NCBI GenBank assembly: GCA_030432635.1
Contig: JAUIMB010000004.1
Coordinates: 124,001 to 188,000 of the forward strand
Direction of reading: 5' to 3'
DNA length: 64,000 bases
From: Bacteroidia bacterium
GTDB taxonomy: Bacteria; Bacteroidota; Bacteroidia; Flavobacteriales; Flavobacteriaceae
Within the stretch, counting starts at the first letter, position 1, and each line of letters opens with the position of its first letter. This document shows, in pieces, positions 17,545 through 25,657 of the stretch. The position numbers and the translations under genes were made by a program. The notes below the pieces were generated by a model. It saw only the letters and a program-made list of their open reading frames with translations, made no database searches and had not been told where the DNA came from.

Positions 17545-18345
17545 TTACTTTAAAGGGTTTAAAAAGTCATAAATAGTCTTCCAATTTGAAGTCACATCAC
17601 CTTCGACACGATGCTCTACTAGCATCGAGGATCCATGAACACCATATTCGGCAACATAAGTTTTATGTCCAAATGATTCCGCTAATTTGAGTTGCTCTTG
17701 AACGCTTTCAAATTCTGCTTCACGCTTTGGTCGTAAAAGTAACATAGGTACTTTTAATGTTTCGAAATAAGGATTGGGTAAGCAATTTTTTAGTTGATCG
17801 CCTGATGCTGGTGAAAAAGCCAAAACAGCATCAACATCGTTATGTTTTTTATGTGCAAGCTGTATCGCTAAGGATGCACTGTAGCTACTTCCCCAAACAA
17901 TTTTTTTACCTGAGAAGCCTTCAGAAATCATATAGTTTAAGGCAGCTTCCAAATCTGGATATGCATCACAATATCCATAATCACTTTCAGGCATATTGGC
18001 GACGGTTTTATTATAGTCTCCATAAATTTGACCACCAACGCGTTGGTCAATTGCAAGAATATTGAAACCTTGGTCAACTAGTTTTGGGATAATGGTTCGA
18101 TATTCTGCAGTGTAATTGGAGCCGCCTTGATGAAACAATAAAATACTCGAAGCTTCTTTGCGATGCTCATATAATGTTCCGAAGATCTGAATACTATCCG
18201 AAGTATGGAAATTGATAGCTTGGCCTTCAGTATCACTTTTTGAGGTATTTGTAGTGTCGGTTTTATGCTCTGTGATACAGGAAAAAAGTACTATCGAAAC
18301 CGAAAGTACATAAGGTAATATTGACTTAGAAAAGTTAGACATCAT
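17545..18345 (-). CDS. Alpha/beta hydrolase lipoprotein
   Basis: The protein (266 aa) has a type II signal peptide with cysteine in VLFSC (about residue 23). The fold shows the oxyanion strand LLFHQGGSN, the nucleophile elbow WGSSYSAS (S154 region), an acidic position, and a final VAEYGVHGSSML that supplies the catalytic histidine. This fits a dienelactone hydrolase-like esterase. The start may be either of two adjacent ATG codons (18345 or 18342). A TATATTTG sequence abuts them at 18354-18347, which could be a -7 box for a leaderless transcript. Confidence 0.85.
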   Translation of the reverse strand: MMSNFSKSILPYVLSVSIVLFSCITEHKTDTTNTSKSDTEGQAINFHTSDSIQIFGTLYEHRKEASSILLFHQGGSNYTAEYRTIIPKLVDQGFNILAIDQRVGGQIYGDYNKTVANMPESDYGYCDAYPDLEAALNYMISEGFSGKKIVWGSSYSASLAIQLAHKKHNDVDAVLAFSPASGDQLKNCLPNPYFETLKVPMLLLRPKREAEFESVQEQLKLAESFGHKTYVAEYGVHGSSMLVEHRVEGDVTSNWKTIYDFLNPLK

Positions 18346-18407
18346 CCAAATATAAATGACTCTAATTCTAAAATTGAAAAAACTATGTTAAAAAGTCGCT
18401 GTGGTTC

Positions 18408-19070
18408 CTAATAATCAGCTTCAGAATATTCCTCGTTGACAATGGTAACACCACTTGAGGTTCCTATGCGTTTAACACCAATATCGATATACTTTTTTGC
18501 AGTTTCAAAATCGCGAATACCTCCAGAGGCCTTGATTTTACATCTATTTCGGACGGTTTTCTTAATGATCTTTACAGCGGTAAGGGTCGCACCACCTTTT
18601 GCAAATCCTGTTGAGGTTTTTACGAAATCGGCTTTGGCATCCATGCAAATTTCAGAAGCTTTTACGATGCCATTTTTGGATAGCTCACTAATTTCTATGA
18701 TGACCTTTAAAGGGATTTTTCCAATGGCTGTTTTAACATCACTGATATCTTTAAGCACTTCAACATAGTTCTTGCTTTTAAACACACCAATGTTCATTAC
18801 CATGTCAATTTCATCGGCTCCATCGGCAATTGCGTTTTTGGCTTCAAATATTTTTGTTTCTGTTGAAGAAGCTCCCAAAGGAAATCCGACGACGGTACAG
18901 ATTTTAACTTTGCTACCTTTCAGTAATTGCTTGGCTAAAGGGACATAACAACTGTTGACACAGACTGCGTAGAATTTATGTTTTTTGGCTTGATTGCAGT
19001 GATCGATGATGTCACGTTCAGTGGCAGAAGCACTTAAAAGTGTATGATCAATATATGCGTTAATGTTCAT
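18408..19070 (-). CDS. deoC: Deoxyribose-phosphate aldolase
   Basis: DeoC cleaves 2-deoxyribose-5-phosphate to glyceraldehyde-3-phosphate and acetaldehyde during nucleoside salvage. The protein (220 aa) is a TIM barrel of the normal short bacterial type. The Schiff-base lysine is K151 in FVKTSTGF, with K180 in CKIKASGGIRD and an acidic residue in DEIDMVMN (about 86-93) nearby. No other deo genes are adjacent. A TAACTTTG sequence on the minus strand at 19170-19163 could be its -7 box, but no matching -33 TTG is found at the right spacing. Confidence 0.95.
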   Translation of the reverse strand: MNINAYIDHTLLSASATERDIIDHCNQAKKHKFYAVCVNSCYVPLAKQLLKGSKVKICTVVGFPLGASSTETKIFEAKNAIADGADEIDMVMNIGVFKSKNYVEVLKDISDVKTAIGKIPLKVIIEISELSKNGIVKASEICMDAKADFVKTSTGFAKGGATLTAVKIIKKTVRNRCKIKASGGIRDFETAKKYIDIGVKRIGTSSGVTIVNEEYSEADY

Positions 19071-19291
19071 ATTAAAGTAGGTATATTGTACATCAACTCC
19101 TGATTTGAAGAAGAGCTGAAGTGCTTGAAACTAAATGTAAATTTGGGAATTAATAGCGACTCCAAAGTTAGCAATAAAATCTTAAAATCATAACCTTATT
19201 CCATTTGTTTTATTGTTATAGAAACGTGCTTTTGTCGATTTTATTTCAAAAATCCTCTTTGTCAATGGTTTAAAATAGGGTAGTTTTTCAT

Positions 19292-20158
19292 TTATTTAAC
19301 AGCCTTCACGCTATAGCCAGCCTTACGAAGTAGATTTATAACACCATTTTTTCCTGCGAGATGTGCAGCACCAACACCATAAAAGGTTGGCTGTTCTGAG
19401 GAAAACTCAGTGATTTTTGAAATCCAATTCTTGTTTCTTTTGTCCAACATTTTATCACCATGTTTTGATGAGGTTAAATTCTTGTCGGTCTTCATCATTT
19501 CATCCATCGCCTGAATATCTTCATTGTTGTAAATTTCAATTAATGTCTTGAATGTCTCTCTGTCATAAGCTAGATTGTCTTTTGCTGTTCTCAATAGATC
19601 GATGACTTGGTCTTCGTAAGGAATTTCATCGAAAACTTTCATCTGCTCCTCAACCGTTTCAAGTCCGAGGATTTCCTCTTTTTGATCATGGGCAATTTTC
19701 ATCAATTCTGATTCAATGGATTGGATAGGGCAGTTTAGTAATTTGGGATAGAACATTGCAGTTAAGAGGAAGGGTTTCATATTGCCAATCATATCCAGTG
19801 GCATTCCTAATTGGTCTTTTATAAAGGTCGATAACATGGTGTAGTCGTCTTCACTTACTAAGTCCTTTATTGTTTTGCCATCTTTCATGTAGATGCCTTT
19901 CAGCATTTTCATCTGAAGGTTAGGGTCATCCATGTCTAACTCTAAAACCAAAAGTGAGGTATTGTCCATTGCATCCAGTATGTCTTTATCTAAGGTCGCA
20001 TCACAAGTCATGTGAATTGTACCAAAAAGATAAGACGGTTTATTGAGTCCATTTCCTGAGATTTCCCATAATAAGGATTTTTCAAGCTTTTGAGCCTGTA
20101 AGTTTGAGAAGCATATGAATGAAAGAACGATGGATAATAGGACGGAAGTAATTTTCAT
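19292..20158 (-). CDS. TraB/GumN family protein, exported
   Basis: The protein is 288 aa from the ATG at 20158, chosen because it begins a good signal peptide (MKITSVLLSIVLSFICFS ... LQAQ); the frame is open 13 codons further upstream without a better start. The family motif LWEISGNGLNKPSYLFGTIH near the mature N-terminus and the late GVGAAHLAGKNGVINLLRKAGYSV are characteristic of TraB/GumN proteins, which are proposed metalloproteases. The GTIH and GAAHL histidines are the likely metal-binding sites. It lies 52 bp downstream of a thioesterase gene. Confidence 0.9.
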   Translation of the reverse strand: MKITSVLLSIVLSFICFSNLQAQKLEKSLLWEISGNGLNKPSYLFGTIHMTCDATLDKDILDAMDNTSLLVLELDMDDPNLQMKMLKGIYMKDGKTIKDLVSEDDYTMLSTFIKDQLGMPLDMIGNMKPFLLTAMFYPKLLNCPIQSIESELMKIAHDQKEEILGLETVEEQMKVFDEIPYEDQVIDLLRTAKDNLAYDRETFKTLIEIYNNEDIQAMDEMMKTDKNLTSSKHGDKMLDKRNKNWISKITEFSSEQPTFYGVGAAHLAGKNGVINLLRKAGYSVKAVK

Positions 20159-20210
20159 GACGATATATAATTTTATAGTAAGTTGCTGTTTTAGCAAAGA
20201 TGTTACATTA

Positions 20211-20702
20211 TTATTTGATTTCTAGTTTGGATTTTTTCATTTGTGAAAGGCGCTCTTCGAAGGAGTTGACGTCTAATGGATTAACAATAGATTCGAACAA
20301 TTGGAGAAACTCTTGCGAATGAGTGGCTTTTGATTGTGTTAAGAGATTGAAATGTACAAAACTTGACCAAATTACGGATTTTAGTTGAGTACAATCCTCA
20401 TTATACATACGCATTTCTGCCTTAAGTAGACTTGAATCATAATAAAAAAGCTGTGATTCAATGGTTACGGTTTCCATCAAAAATGTTGGTTGGAGATAGG
20501 CGATTTGATTCCGACTTGAAACCCAACTGATACCCGTTTTTTGAGCAAGCTTATAAATGTCAATGTTGTAATGCTTTAACAATTGATCTTCACGATGATT
20601 CATAAAATAATTGATGTAGCTGGCATTGTTGAGGTGATTAAAAGGATCACAATCCTGAAATCTAATTTTGGTTTGACTGGTAACGATTTTTGGTAATTGC
20701 AT
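20211..20702 (-). CDS. 4HBT-fold acyl-CoA thioesterase
   Basis: The protein (163 aa) is a single hotdog domain with the 4-hydroxybenzoyl-CoA thioesterase pattern RFQDCDPFNHLNNASYINYF, in which the aspartate of DCD is the usual catalytic position. It should hydrolyse acyl-CoA thioesters in the cytoplasm; chain length is not predictable. The 51-bp gap to the upstream tetR gene is mostly filled by a perfect 20-bp palindrome, which marks this gene as the probable main target of that regulator. Confidence 0.88.
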   Translation of the reverse strand: MQLPKIVTSQTKIRFQDCDPFNHLNNASYINYFMNHREDQLLKHYNIDIYKLAQKTGISWVSSRNQIAYLQPTFLMETVTIESQLFYYDSSLLKAEMRMYNEDCTQLKSVIWSSFVHFNLLTQSKATHSQEFLQLFESIVNPLDVNSFEERLSQMKKSKLEIK

Positions 20703-20718
20703 AATTTGTATAATATTT

Positions 20719-20738
20719 AATATACCGTTTGGTATATT
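20719..20738. promoter_or_regulatory. TetR operator, perfect 8-4-8 palindrome
   Basis: AATATACC and GGTATATT flank GTTT with no mismatch. The site lies between tetR and the thioesterase gene, 16 bp upstream of the latter's start codon. A second copy lies in front of tetR itself. Confidence 0.8.
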
Positions 20739-20753
20739 TTTGGTTAAAATTTT

Positions 20754-21353
20754 TTAAACTTTTAGCTCGTTATGGATTATTTGATCGATTTGATTTGTGG
20801 TATCATCCATATAAAATTCATCATTCATGGTATAAGTCATAAAAACGGCACCCTGAATCATGGTGTCAATGCGCTTTGCATATTGTAAGGCATTTACTTT
20901 GGGTGAGATTTCTCCGGCTTCAATGCCTTGCTCAATAATTGTAGCTAACTGGTCTTGAATCTTTTCAATAATAACCCTTACGTTATCAAGAAGCACAGAG
21001 TTTTGATTGTTGGCATCTACACCAATGTTGATAATTGGACAACCACCTAAAGGTCTACTGTAGGCATAATAGTTTCTGTAAAAATCTGAAATTAAAAATA
21101 GCTTTTGAATAGGAGAATCACTTGATTCCAAATGTATTGCTATTTTTTTCAATAGGCCTTTTACGATATATTTGAAGGCTGATATGGCAAGGTCTTCCTT
21201 GTTCTTGAAATTGCCATAAATCGCACCTTTTGTCAGTCCAGTTGCTTCAGTAATGTCACTCATGCTCGTTGCTGCATAACCATTTTTGTTGAAAATGGGT
21301 GCCACAGTTTCGAGAATGAACAACTTGGTAAGTTCAGCTTTGGTATACATCAT
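20754..21353 (-). CDS. TetR/AcrR-family transcriptional regulator
   Basis: The protein (199 aa) has a typical N-terminal helix-turn-helix (GYAATSMSDITEATGLTKGAIYGNFKNKEDL, split at about residues 24-55) followed by an all-helical ligand and dimer domain. Two adjacent ATG codons (21353, 21350) are possible starts. It precedes a thioesterase gene on the same strand and both have a matching palindromic operator upstream. I infer an autorepressed repressor of fatty acyl-CoA metabolism, by analogy with other TetR-thioesterase neighbours. Confidence 0.93.
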   Translation of the reverse strand: MMYTKAELTKLFILETVAPIFNKNGYAATSMSDITEATGLTKGAIYGNFKNKEDLAISAFKYIVKGLLKKIAIHLESSDSPIQKLFLISDFYRNYYAYSRPLGGCPIINIGVDANNQNSVLLDNVRVIIEKIQDQLATIIEQGIEAGEISPKVNALQYAKRIDTMIQGAVFMTYTMNDEFYMDDTTNQIDQIIHNELKV

Positions 21354-21355
21354 TC

Positions 21356-21386
21356 CAAATATACAAAAAATACCGATTGGTATATT
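21356..21386 (-). promoter_or_regulatory. tetR promoter -7 box and overlapping operator
   Basis: The palindrome at 21367-21386 (arm GGTATATT, spacer GATT, left arm with one mismatch) matches the operator at 20719. It lies just upstream of TATATTTG (21363-21356), which is a candidate -7 box, so a bound repressor would occlude the promoter spacer. The -7 box nearly touches the start codon. Confidence 0.65.
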
Positions 21387-21571
21387 TTATGAAGACAAAT
21401 TTTCTTGCCATACTTTTTTATTGAAATTATCTGACATGATTTAATTTTAAACCGCTTTAAAATAAAAAAGAAGTTTTTCATGTGTTTTGAAGTGTTTTCT
21501 GTTATCTTTAATTTGCAATAAATTTTAAATCCCATATATTGCGTTATATTTTATATTAATCAGTCGATATT

Positions 21572-22201
21572 ATGAAAAAAATTATTCTGTGTGCAATTTT
21601 AGTTTGCTTTTTCGTTGTTGATACACAAGCACAAGAGAAAGAAGATATTTTTAGTGGTTTTGATAGGTGGCAAATTCGTGCTAGAGCAATTGCATTTGGG
21701 TCATCACCTTATTTTTATCCAAGTGTAAATGGTGTAGAGTATGATTTTTCTACTTCGATATCACCAGAATTGGACATTACCTTCTTTTTTACTAAAAAGA
21801 TGTCGGTTGAACTGATGCTCACGGCCACAAAGCATGATGTGGATTTGGTTAGACCAGGAATGGTAGATGCAGGTTCAGTCAATTTGTTGCCACCAGCTTT
21901 GACATTTCAATACCATTTTTACTTAGGAAAATTTAAGCCTTATCTTGGTGCTGGATTGAGTTATGTCATGTTTAGTGGCGAAGAAGCTGGCCAGTTTACA
22001 ACCATCGAGTATAAAGACGAAATCGGCTATCTCGTTCAAGGTGGACTTGACTTTATGCTAAATGATAGATGGTTCATAAATCTAGACTTCAAGAAGATGT
22101 TCCTTAAGACGGAAATTACCGTAGATAATGATCCAGATACTACCGTTGAAGCCAATTTAGATCCTATCATAGGTGGCTTGGGTGTTGGATTAAAATTCTA
22201 A
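21572..22201 (+). CDS. OmpW-like outer-membrane beta-barrel protein
   Basis: The protein (209 aa) has a signal peptide ending at TQAQ (about residue 21). The mature part has the repeated amphipathic strand pattern of an eight-stranded barrel, with the OmpW-like segments ELDITFFFTKKMSVELMLTATKHD, PPALTFQYHFY and KPYLGAGLSYVMFSGEE split across strands. The C-terminus GGLGVGLKF ends in phenylalanine. A small-molecule channel role is common in the family, but no ligand can be assigned. It is convergent with clpB and shares a bidirectional terminator with it. Confidence 0.88.
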   Translation: MKKIILCAILVCFFVVDTQAQEKEDIFSGFDRWQIRARAIAFGSSPYFYPSVNGVEYDFSTSISPELDITFFFTKKMSVELMLTATKHDVDLVRPGMVDAGSVNLLPPALTFQYHFYLGKFKPYLGAGLSYVMFSGEEAGQFTTIEYKDEIGYLVQGGLDFMLNDRWFINLDFKKMFLKTEITVDNDPDTTVEANLDPIIGGLGVGLKF

Positions 22202-22230
22202 CACTTCGGTAGATATACCTAAAATAATAA

Positions 22231-22272
22231 AAAAGCAACGCTTATTTCTCAATTGAAACTTGCGTTGCTTTT
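22231..22272. terminator. Bidirectional rho-independent terminator between OmpW-like gene and clpB
   Basis: AAAAGCAACGC (22231-22241) pairs perfectly with GCGTTGCTTTT (22262-22272) around a 20-nt loop. The A-rich and T-rich ends allow termination in either direction for the convergent genes. Confidence 0.8.
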
Positions 22273-22324
22273 CACTAACCAACCAATTAAAAGACTGTTG
22301 TATCAAAAAAATGTTACAAAAGTT

Positions 22325-24931
22325 TTAGAGTTCTTCGGAAATTAGATCACTTTCATTTCTAAAAACGAGCGTATCGTCGAAAGCATCGAGCAATATGATA
22401 CTTTCGGTAGTTATTTTTCCTGATAATATTTCCTTGCTCAAAGCATTGAGTACCTCCTTCTGAATGACACGCTTAACAGGTCTAGCACCATATTCAGGGT
22501 TGTATCCTTTTTCTGCCAAATATACAATGGCTTCAGGTGTAGCATCGAAAGTTATGCCTTGTTTTGCAATCATTTTCTGAACCTGTTTTAATTGCAAGCC
22601 AACAATATCCTTAATGTTGTTTTTGGTTAAAGGTGTAAACATTATAGTATCATCGATACGATTCAGAAATTCTGGTCTAACGCTTTGCTTCAATAATCCC
22701 AAGACATCAACCTTTGCGGCTTCCATGGCAGATTCAATATCATTTGTAGCTTCAAATCGCTCTTGAATGATATGGCTTCCCAAGTTGGATGTCATGATGA
22801 TGATGGTATTCTTGAAATCAGCAACACGACCTTTGTTGTCTGTAAGTCGACCTTCATCCAATACTTGCAATAGAATATTGAAAGTGTCTGGATGTGCTTT
22901 TTCAATTTCATCCAACAATACAACCGAATATGGCTTACGTCTTACAGCTTCGGTTAATTGACCGCCTTCATCATAACCGACATATCCTGGAGGCGCACCA
23001 ACCAAGCGGCTTACACTATGACGCTCTTGATATTCGCTCATGTCGATTCTCGTCATGGCATTTTCGTCGTCAAATAGATACTCGGCCAATGCCTTTGCCA
23101 ATTCAGTTTTACCAACGCCTGTGGTTCCCAAAAACAAAAAGGTTCCAATAGGTTTTTGCGGATTTTGCAAACCTGCTCTAGAGCGTCTGACAGCATCACT
23201 TACTGCTGTAATGGCTTCCTCTTGGCCAACCACACGTTTGTGTAATTCGTTTTCAAGTTTTAAAAGTTTATCACGTTCGCTCTGTAGCATTTTGGTCACA
23301 GGAATGCCTGTCCATTTTGCTACAACTTCAGCAATATCGTCATAAGTCACTTCTTCCTTGATCAATGCGTTTTCCTGTTGGTTTGCCAAAACAGCTTGCT
23401 GCTTTTCAAGGCTTTCTTGAGCTTCCTTGATTTTTCCATAGCGTATTTCAGCTACTTTTCCGTAGTCACCTTCACGTTCAGCACGTTCAGCTTCCAGTTT
23501 GTAGTCTTCAATATTTGATTTAATCGTTTGAATGGTATCAACGACTTCTTTTTCACTTTTCCATTTTGCATTGATTTCATTGCGCTCTTCCTTAAGATTT
23601 GCCAAATCAGAACTTAAGGACTTCAATTTGGTTTCATCTTTCTCTCGCTTGATAGCTTCAATTTCAATTTCGAGTTGCATGATCTTCCTATCAAGAACAT
23701 CCAATTCTTCAGGTTTCGAATTGATTTCCATTCGAAGCTTTGAAGCAGCTTCATCCATGAGATCTATGGCTTTGTCTGGAAGAAAACGATTGGTGATGTA
23801 ACGCTCGGATAGTTCCACAGCACCAATAATGGCCTCATCCTTGATGCGAACCTTGTGATGTGTTTCGTATTTTTCCTTGATTCCTCTTAAAATTGAGATT
23901 GCACTTTCAGTATCTGGCTCATCGACCATGACTTTCTGAAAACGTCTTTCCAGAGCTTTATCTTTTTCAAAATATTTTTGATATTCATCCAAGGTTGTGG
24001 CACCTACAGCACGTAGTTCACCTCTTGCCAACGCTGGTTTTAAAATATTGGCAGCATCCATAGCACCTTGTCCGCCTCCAGCACCAACAAGGGTGTGGAT
24101 TTCATCAATAAACAGAACGATATCGCCTTCACTCGTAGTTACTTCCTTGATTACGGCCTTCAATCGCTCTTCAAACTCACCCTTGAATTTGGCACCAGCA
24201 ATTAAGGCTCCCATGTCTAAGGCATAGATTTGCTTATCGACCAAGTTTTCAGGAATGTCACCATCGACAATTCGATGTGCCAAGCCTTCAGCAATTGCGG
24301 TTTTACCTGTTCCTGGTTCACCAACTAAAATAGGGTTGTTCTTAGTGCGACGGGACAGAATCTGAAGTATGCGTCTAATCTCTTCGTCTCGCCCAATCAC
24401 GGGATCCAGTTTTCCGTCTTTGGCTAACTGATTCAAGTTCTTCGCATATTTGTTGAGCGAATTATAGGTGTCCTCTTGACTTTGGGAAGTCACACGATCA
24501 CCTTTGCGCAATTCGTCAATGGCTAAAGTTAGGGTCTTTTCTGTAACCCCTTGATCTTTTAGCATCTGGGCAATTTTACTTTTAGATTTGAAAATTGCTA
24601 AGAGCAGGTGTTCAACGGAAACGTACTCATCATTCATTTTCTTTGCAATTATTGATGCTTCGTTTAGTGCTTTGCTCGCTTCACGAGAAATCATTAAATC
24701 GGCTCCTGAAACTTTCGCAAAACTTTCAATTTGCTTGTCCAAGGCTAATTTTAATACTTCGATATTTACATTCAGTTTTTTGAGAATGAATGGTAGAACG
24801 TTTTCATCAACATCAAAAATGGCCTTAAAAATATGTTCATTTTCGATTTGTTGATGTCCAAGACCTTGTGCAAGCTGTTGTGCTTGCTGAATGGCCTCTT
24901 GCGATTTTATGGTAAAATTATTAAAGTTCAT
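22325..24931 (-). CDS. clpB: ATP-dependent disaggregase ClpB
   Basis: ClpB is a hexameric AAA+ chaperone that works with DnaK to pull apart protein aggregates. The protein (868 aa) has the usual full length. It has an N-terminal Clp repeat domain (about 1-145), a first ATPase domain with Walker A GEPGTGKT near 206 and Walker [15 protein letters not shown], the long coiled-coil middle domain (about 405-525), and a second ATPase domain with GTTGVGKT near 606 and [13 protein letters not shown]. The middle domain separates it from ClpA and ClpC. No CIRCE-like repeat was seen upstream. Confidence 0.97.
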   Translation of the reverse strand: MNFNNFTIKSQEAIQQAQQLAQGLGHQQIENEHIFKAIFDVDENVLPFILKKLNVNIEVLKLALDKQIESFAKVSGADLMISREASKALNEASIIAKKMNDEYVSVEHLLLAIFKSKSKIAQMLKDQGVTEKTLTLAIDELRKGDRVTSQSQEDTYNSLNKYAKNLNQLAKDGKLDPVIGRDEEIRRILQILSRRTKNNPILVGEPGTGKTAIAEGLAHRIVDGDIPENLVDKQIYALDMGALIAGAKFKGEFEERLKAVIKEVTTSEGDIVLFIDEIHTLVGAGGGQGAMDAANILKPALARGELRAVGATTLDEYQKYFEKDKALERRFQKVMVDEPDTESAISILRGIKEKYETHHKVRIKDEAIIGAVELSERYITNRFLPDKAIDLMDEAASKLRMEINSKPEELDVLDRKIMQLEIEIEAIKREKDETKLKSLSSDLANLKEERNEINAKWKSEKEVVDTIQTIKSNIEDYKLEAERAEREGDYGKVAEIRYGKIKEAQESLEKQQAVLANQQENALIKEEVTYDDIAEVVAKWTGIPVTKMLQSERDKLLKLENELHKRVVGQEEAITAVSDAVRRSRAGLQNPQKPIGTFLFLGTTGVGKTELAKALAEYLFDDENAMTRIDMSEYQERHSVSRLVGAPPGYVGYDEGGQLTEAVRRKPYSVVLLDEIEKAHPDTFNILLQVLDEGRLTDNKGRVADFKNTIIIMTSNLGSHIIQERFEATNDIESAMEAAKVDVLGLLKQSVRPEFLNRIDDTIMFTPLTKNNIKDIVGLQLKQVQKMIAKQGITFDATPEAIVYLAEKGYNPEYGARPVKRVIQKEVLNALSKEILSGKITTESIILLDAFDDTLVFRNESDLISEEL

Positions 24932-25240
24932 AGTGTTTTTTGTTCATTTATCATTCAGAGCGTCACTTCACTACAGCTAATGCATTAGTGAAAGGGAGAA
25001 TCTTTTCATTGATTCCTCATGATTATTCGGAATGACATTTTTAAATTCATTTTTTGTAGTTATCTTTCAATAATCTTACCACTTCTGAAGTGTAGGAAAT
25101 AAACGACAAAATGACTGTTTTTAGTACTTAGGAATGTGACGTTTCGTCAGTTGTAAGGTTGAAGATTGGTCACGACTTAGAATGAAATACTCTGATTTAC
25201 GTGGAGGGTTTTATAAGAAGTATTGAAGCACTATAATTAT
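24932..25240. repeat. 309-bp gap with a possible short dispersed repeat (24950-25037)
   Basis: No gene is seen here. At 24950-25037 the segment runs from ATTCAGAGCG to TTCGGAATGACA and includes GATTCCTC, wording typical of short imperfectly palindromic elements scattered between genes in some Flavobacteria. Inside it TTCACTA (24967-24973) and TAGTGAA (24986-24992) form an inverted repeat around the palindrome CTAATGCATTAG. Only one copy lies in this window, so its repeat status is inferred. Confidence 0.4.
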
Positions 25241-25624
25241 ATGGGACTATTTAAAACTATATTTGGTTCATCGGAGCCTAAAAAAGAAAAGGTATTGCCT
25301 TGGTTGCCATTAACTGAAATGTCACAGCTAGAGGACATTTTAAAGAAATCCAATGACAAAACCCAACTTGTTTTTAAACATTCAACGCGTTGTGGTATTA
25401 GTCGTATGGTCTTGAATCAATTTGTAGATGCCTATGATTTGAATGCTGATGCCGATTTATACTATCTAGACTTGTTAAGTTACAGAAATGTATCTGATGA
25501 AGTAGGTTATAAATTTCAGGTGTTGCATGAATCGCCACAACTTTTAGTTATCAAAAATGAAATTACAGTAGCGCATGCCTCACATGGCGCGATAAATGAA
25601 ATCGATCTTCGAAAATTTGGATAA
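25241..25624 (+). CDS. ytxJ: YtxJ-family bacillithiol system redox-active protein
   Basis: The protein (127 aa from the ATG at 25241; the frame extends to a less likely TTG at 25223) has a monothiol thioredoxin-like fold. The motif KHSTRCGISRMV contains a single conserved cysteine where thioredoxins have CxxC. This pattern is characteristic of YtxJ, a proposed bacilliredoxin that removes bacillithiol from proteins. The later ESPQLLVIKN carries the cis-proline position. It stands alone between clpB and a convergent surface-protein gene. Confidence 0.9.
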   Translation: MGLFKTIFGSSEPKKEKVLPWLPLTEMSQLEDILKKSNDKTQLVFKHSTRCGISRMVLNQFVDAYDLNADADLYYLDLLSYRNVSDEVGYKFQVLHESPQLLVIKNEITVAHASHGAINEIDLRKFG

Positions 25625-25657
25625 GCAATTATAACTCCTCATAGCCTTAAGAACCAA

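Noticed and set aside
21350-21535. A 61-codon minus-strand open frame upstream of tetR.
   Set aside because: It is lysine- and isoleucine-rich AT-driven sequence, overlaps the tetR promoter and operator, and shows no domain.
22767-24854. Several open frames antisense to clpB.
   Set aside because: They follow the codon pattern of clpB on the other strand and encode low-complexity serine-rich products without family features.
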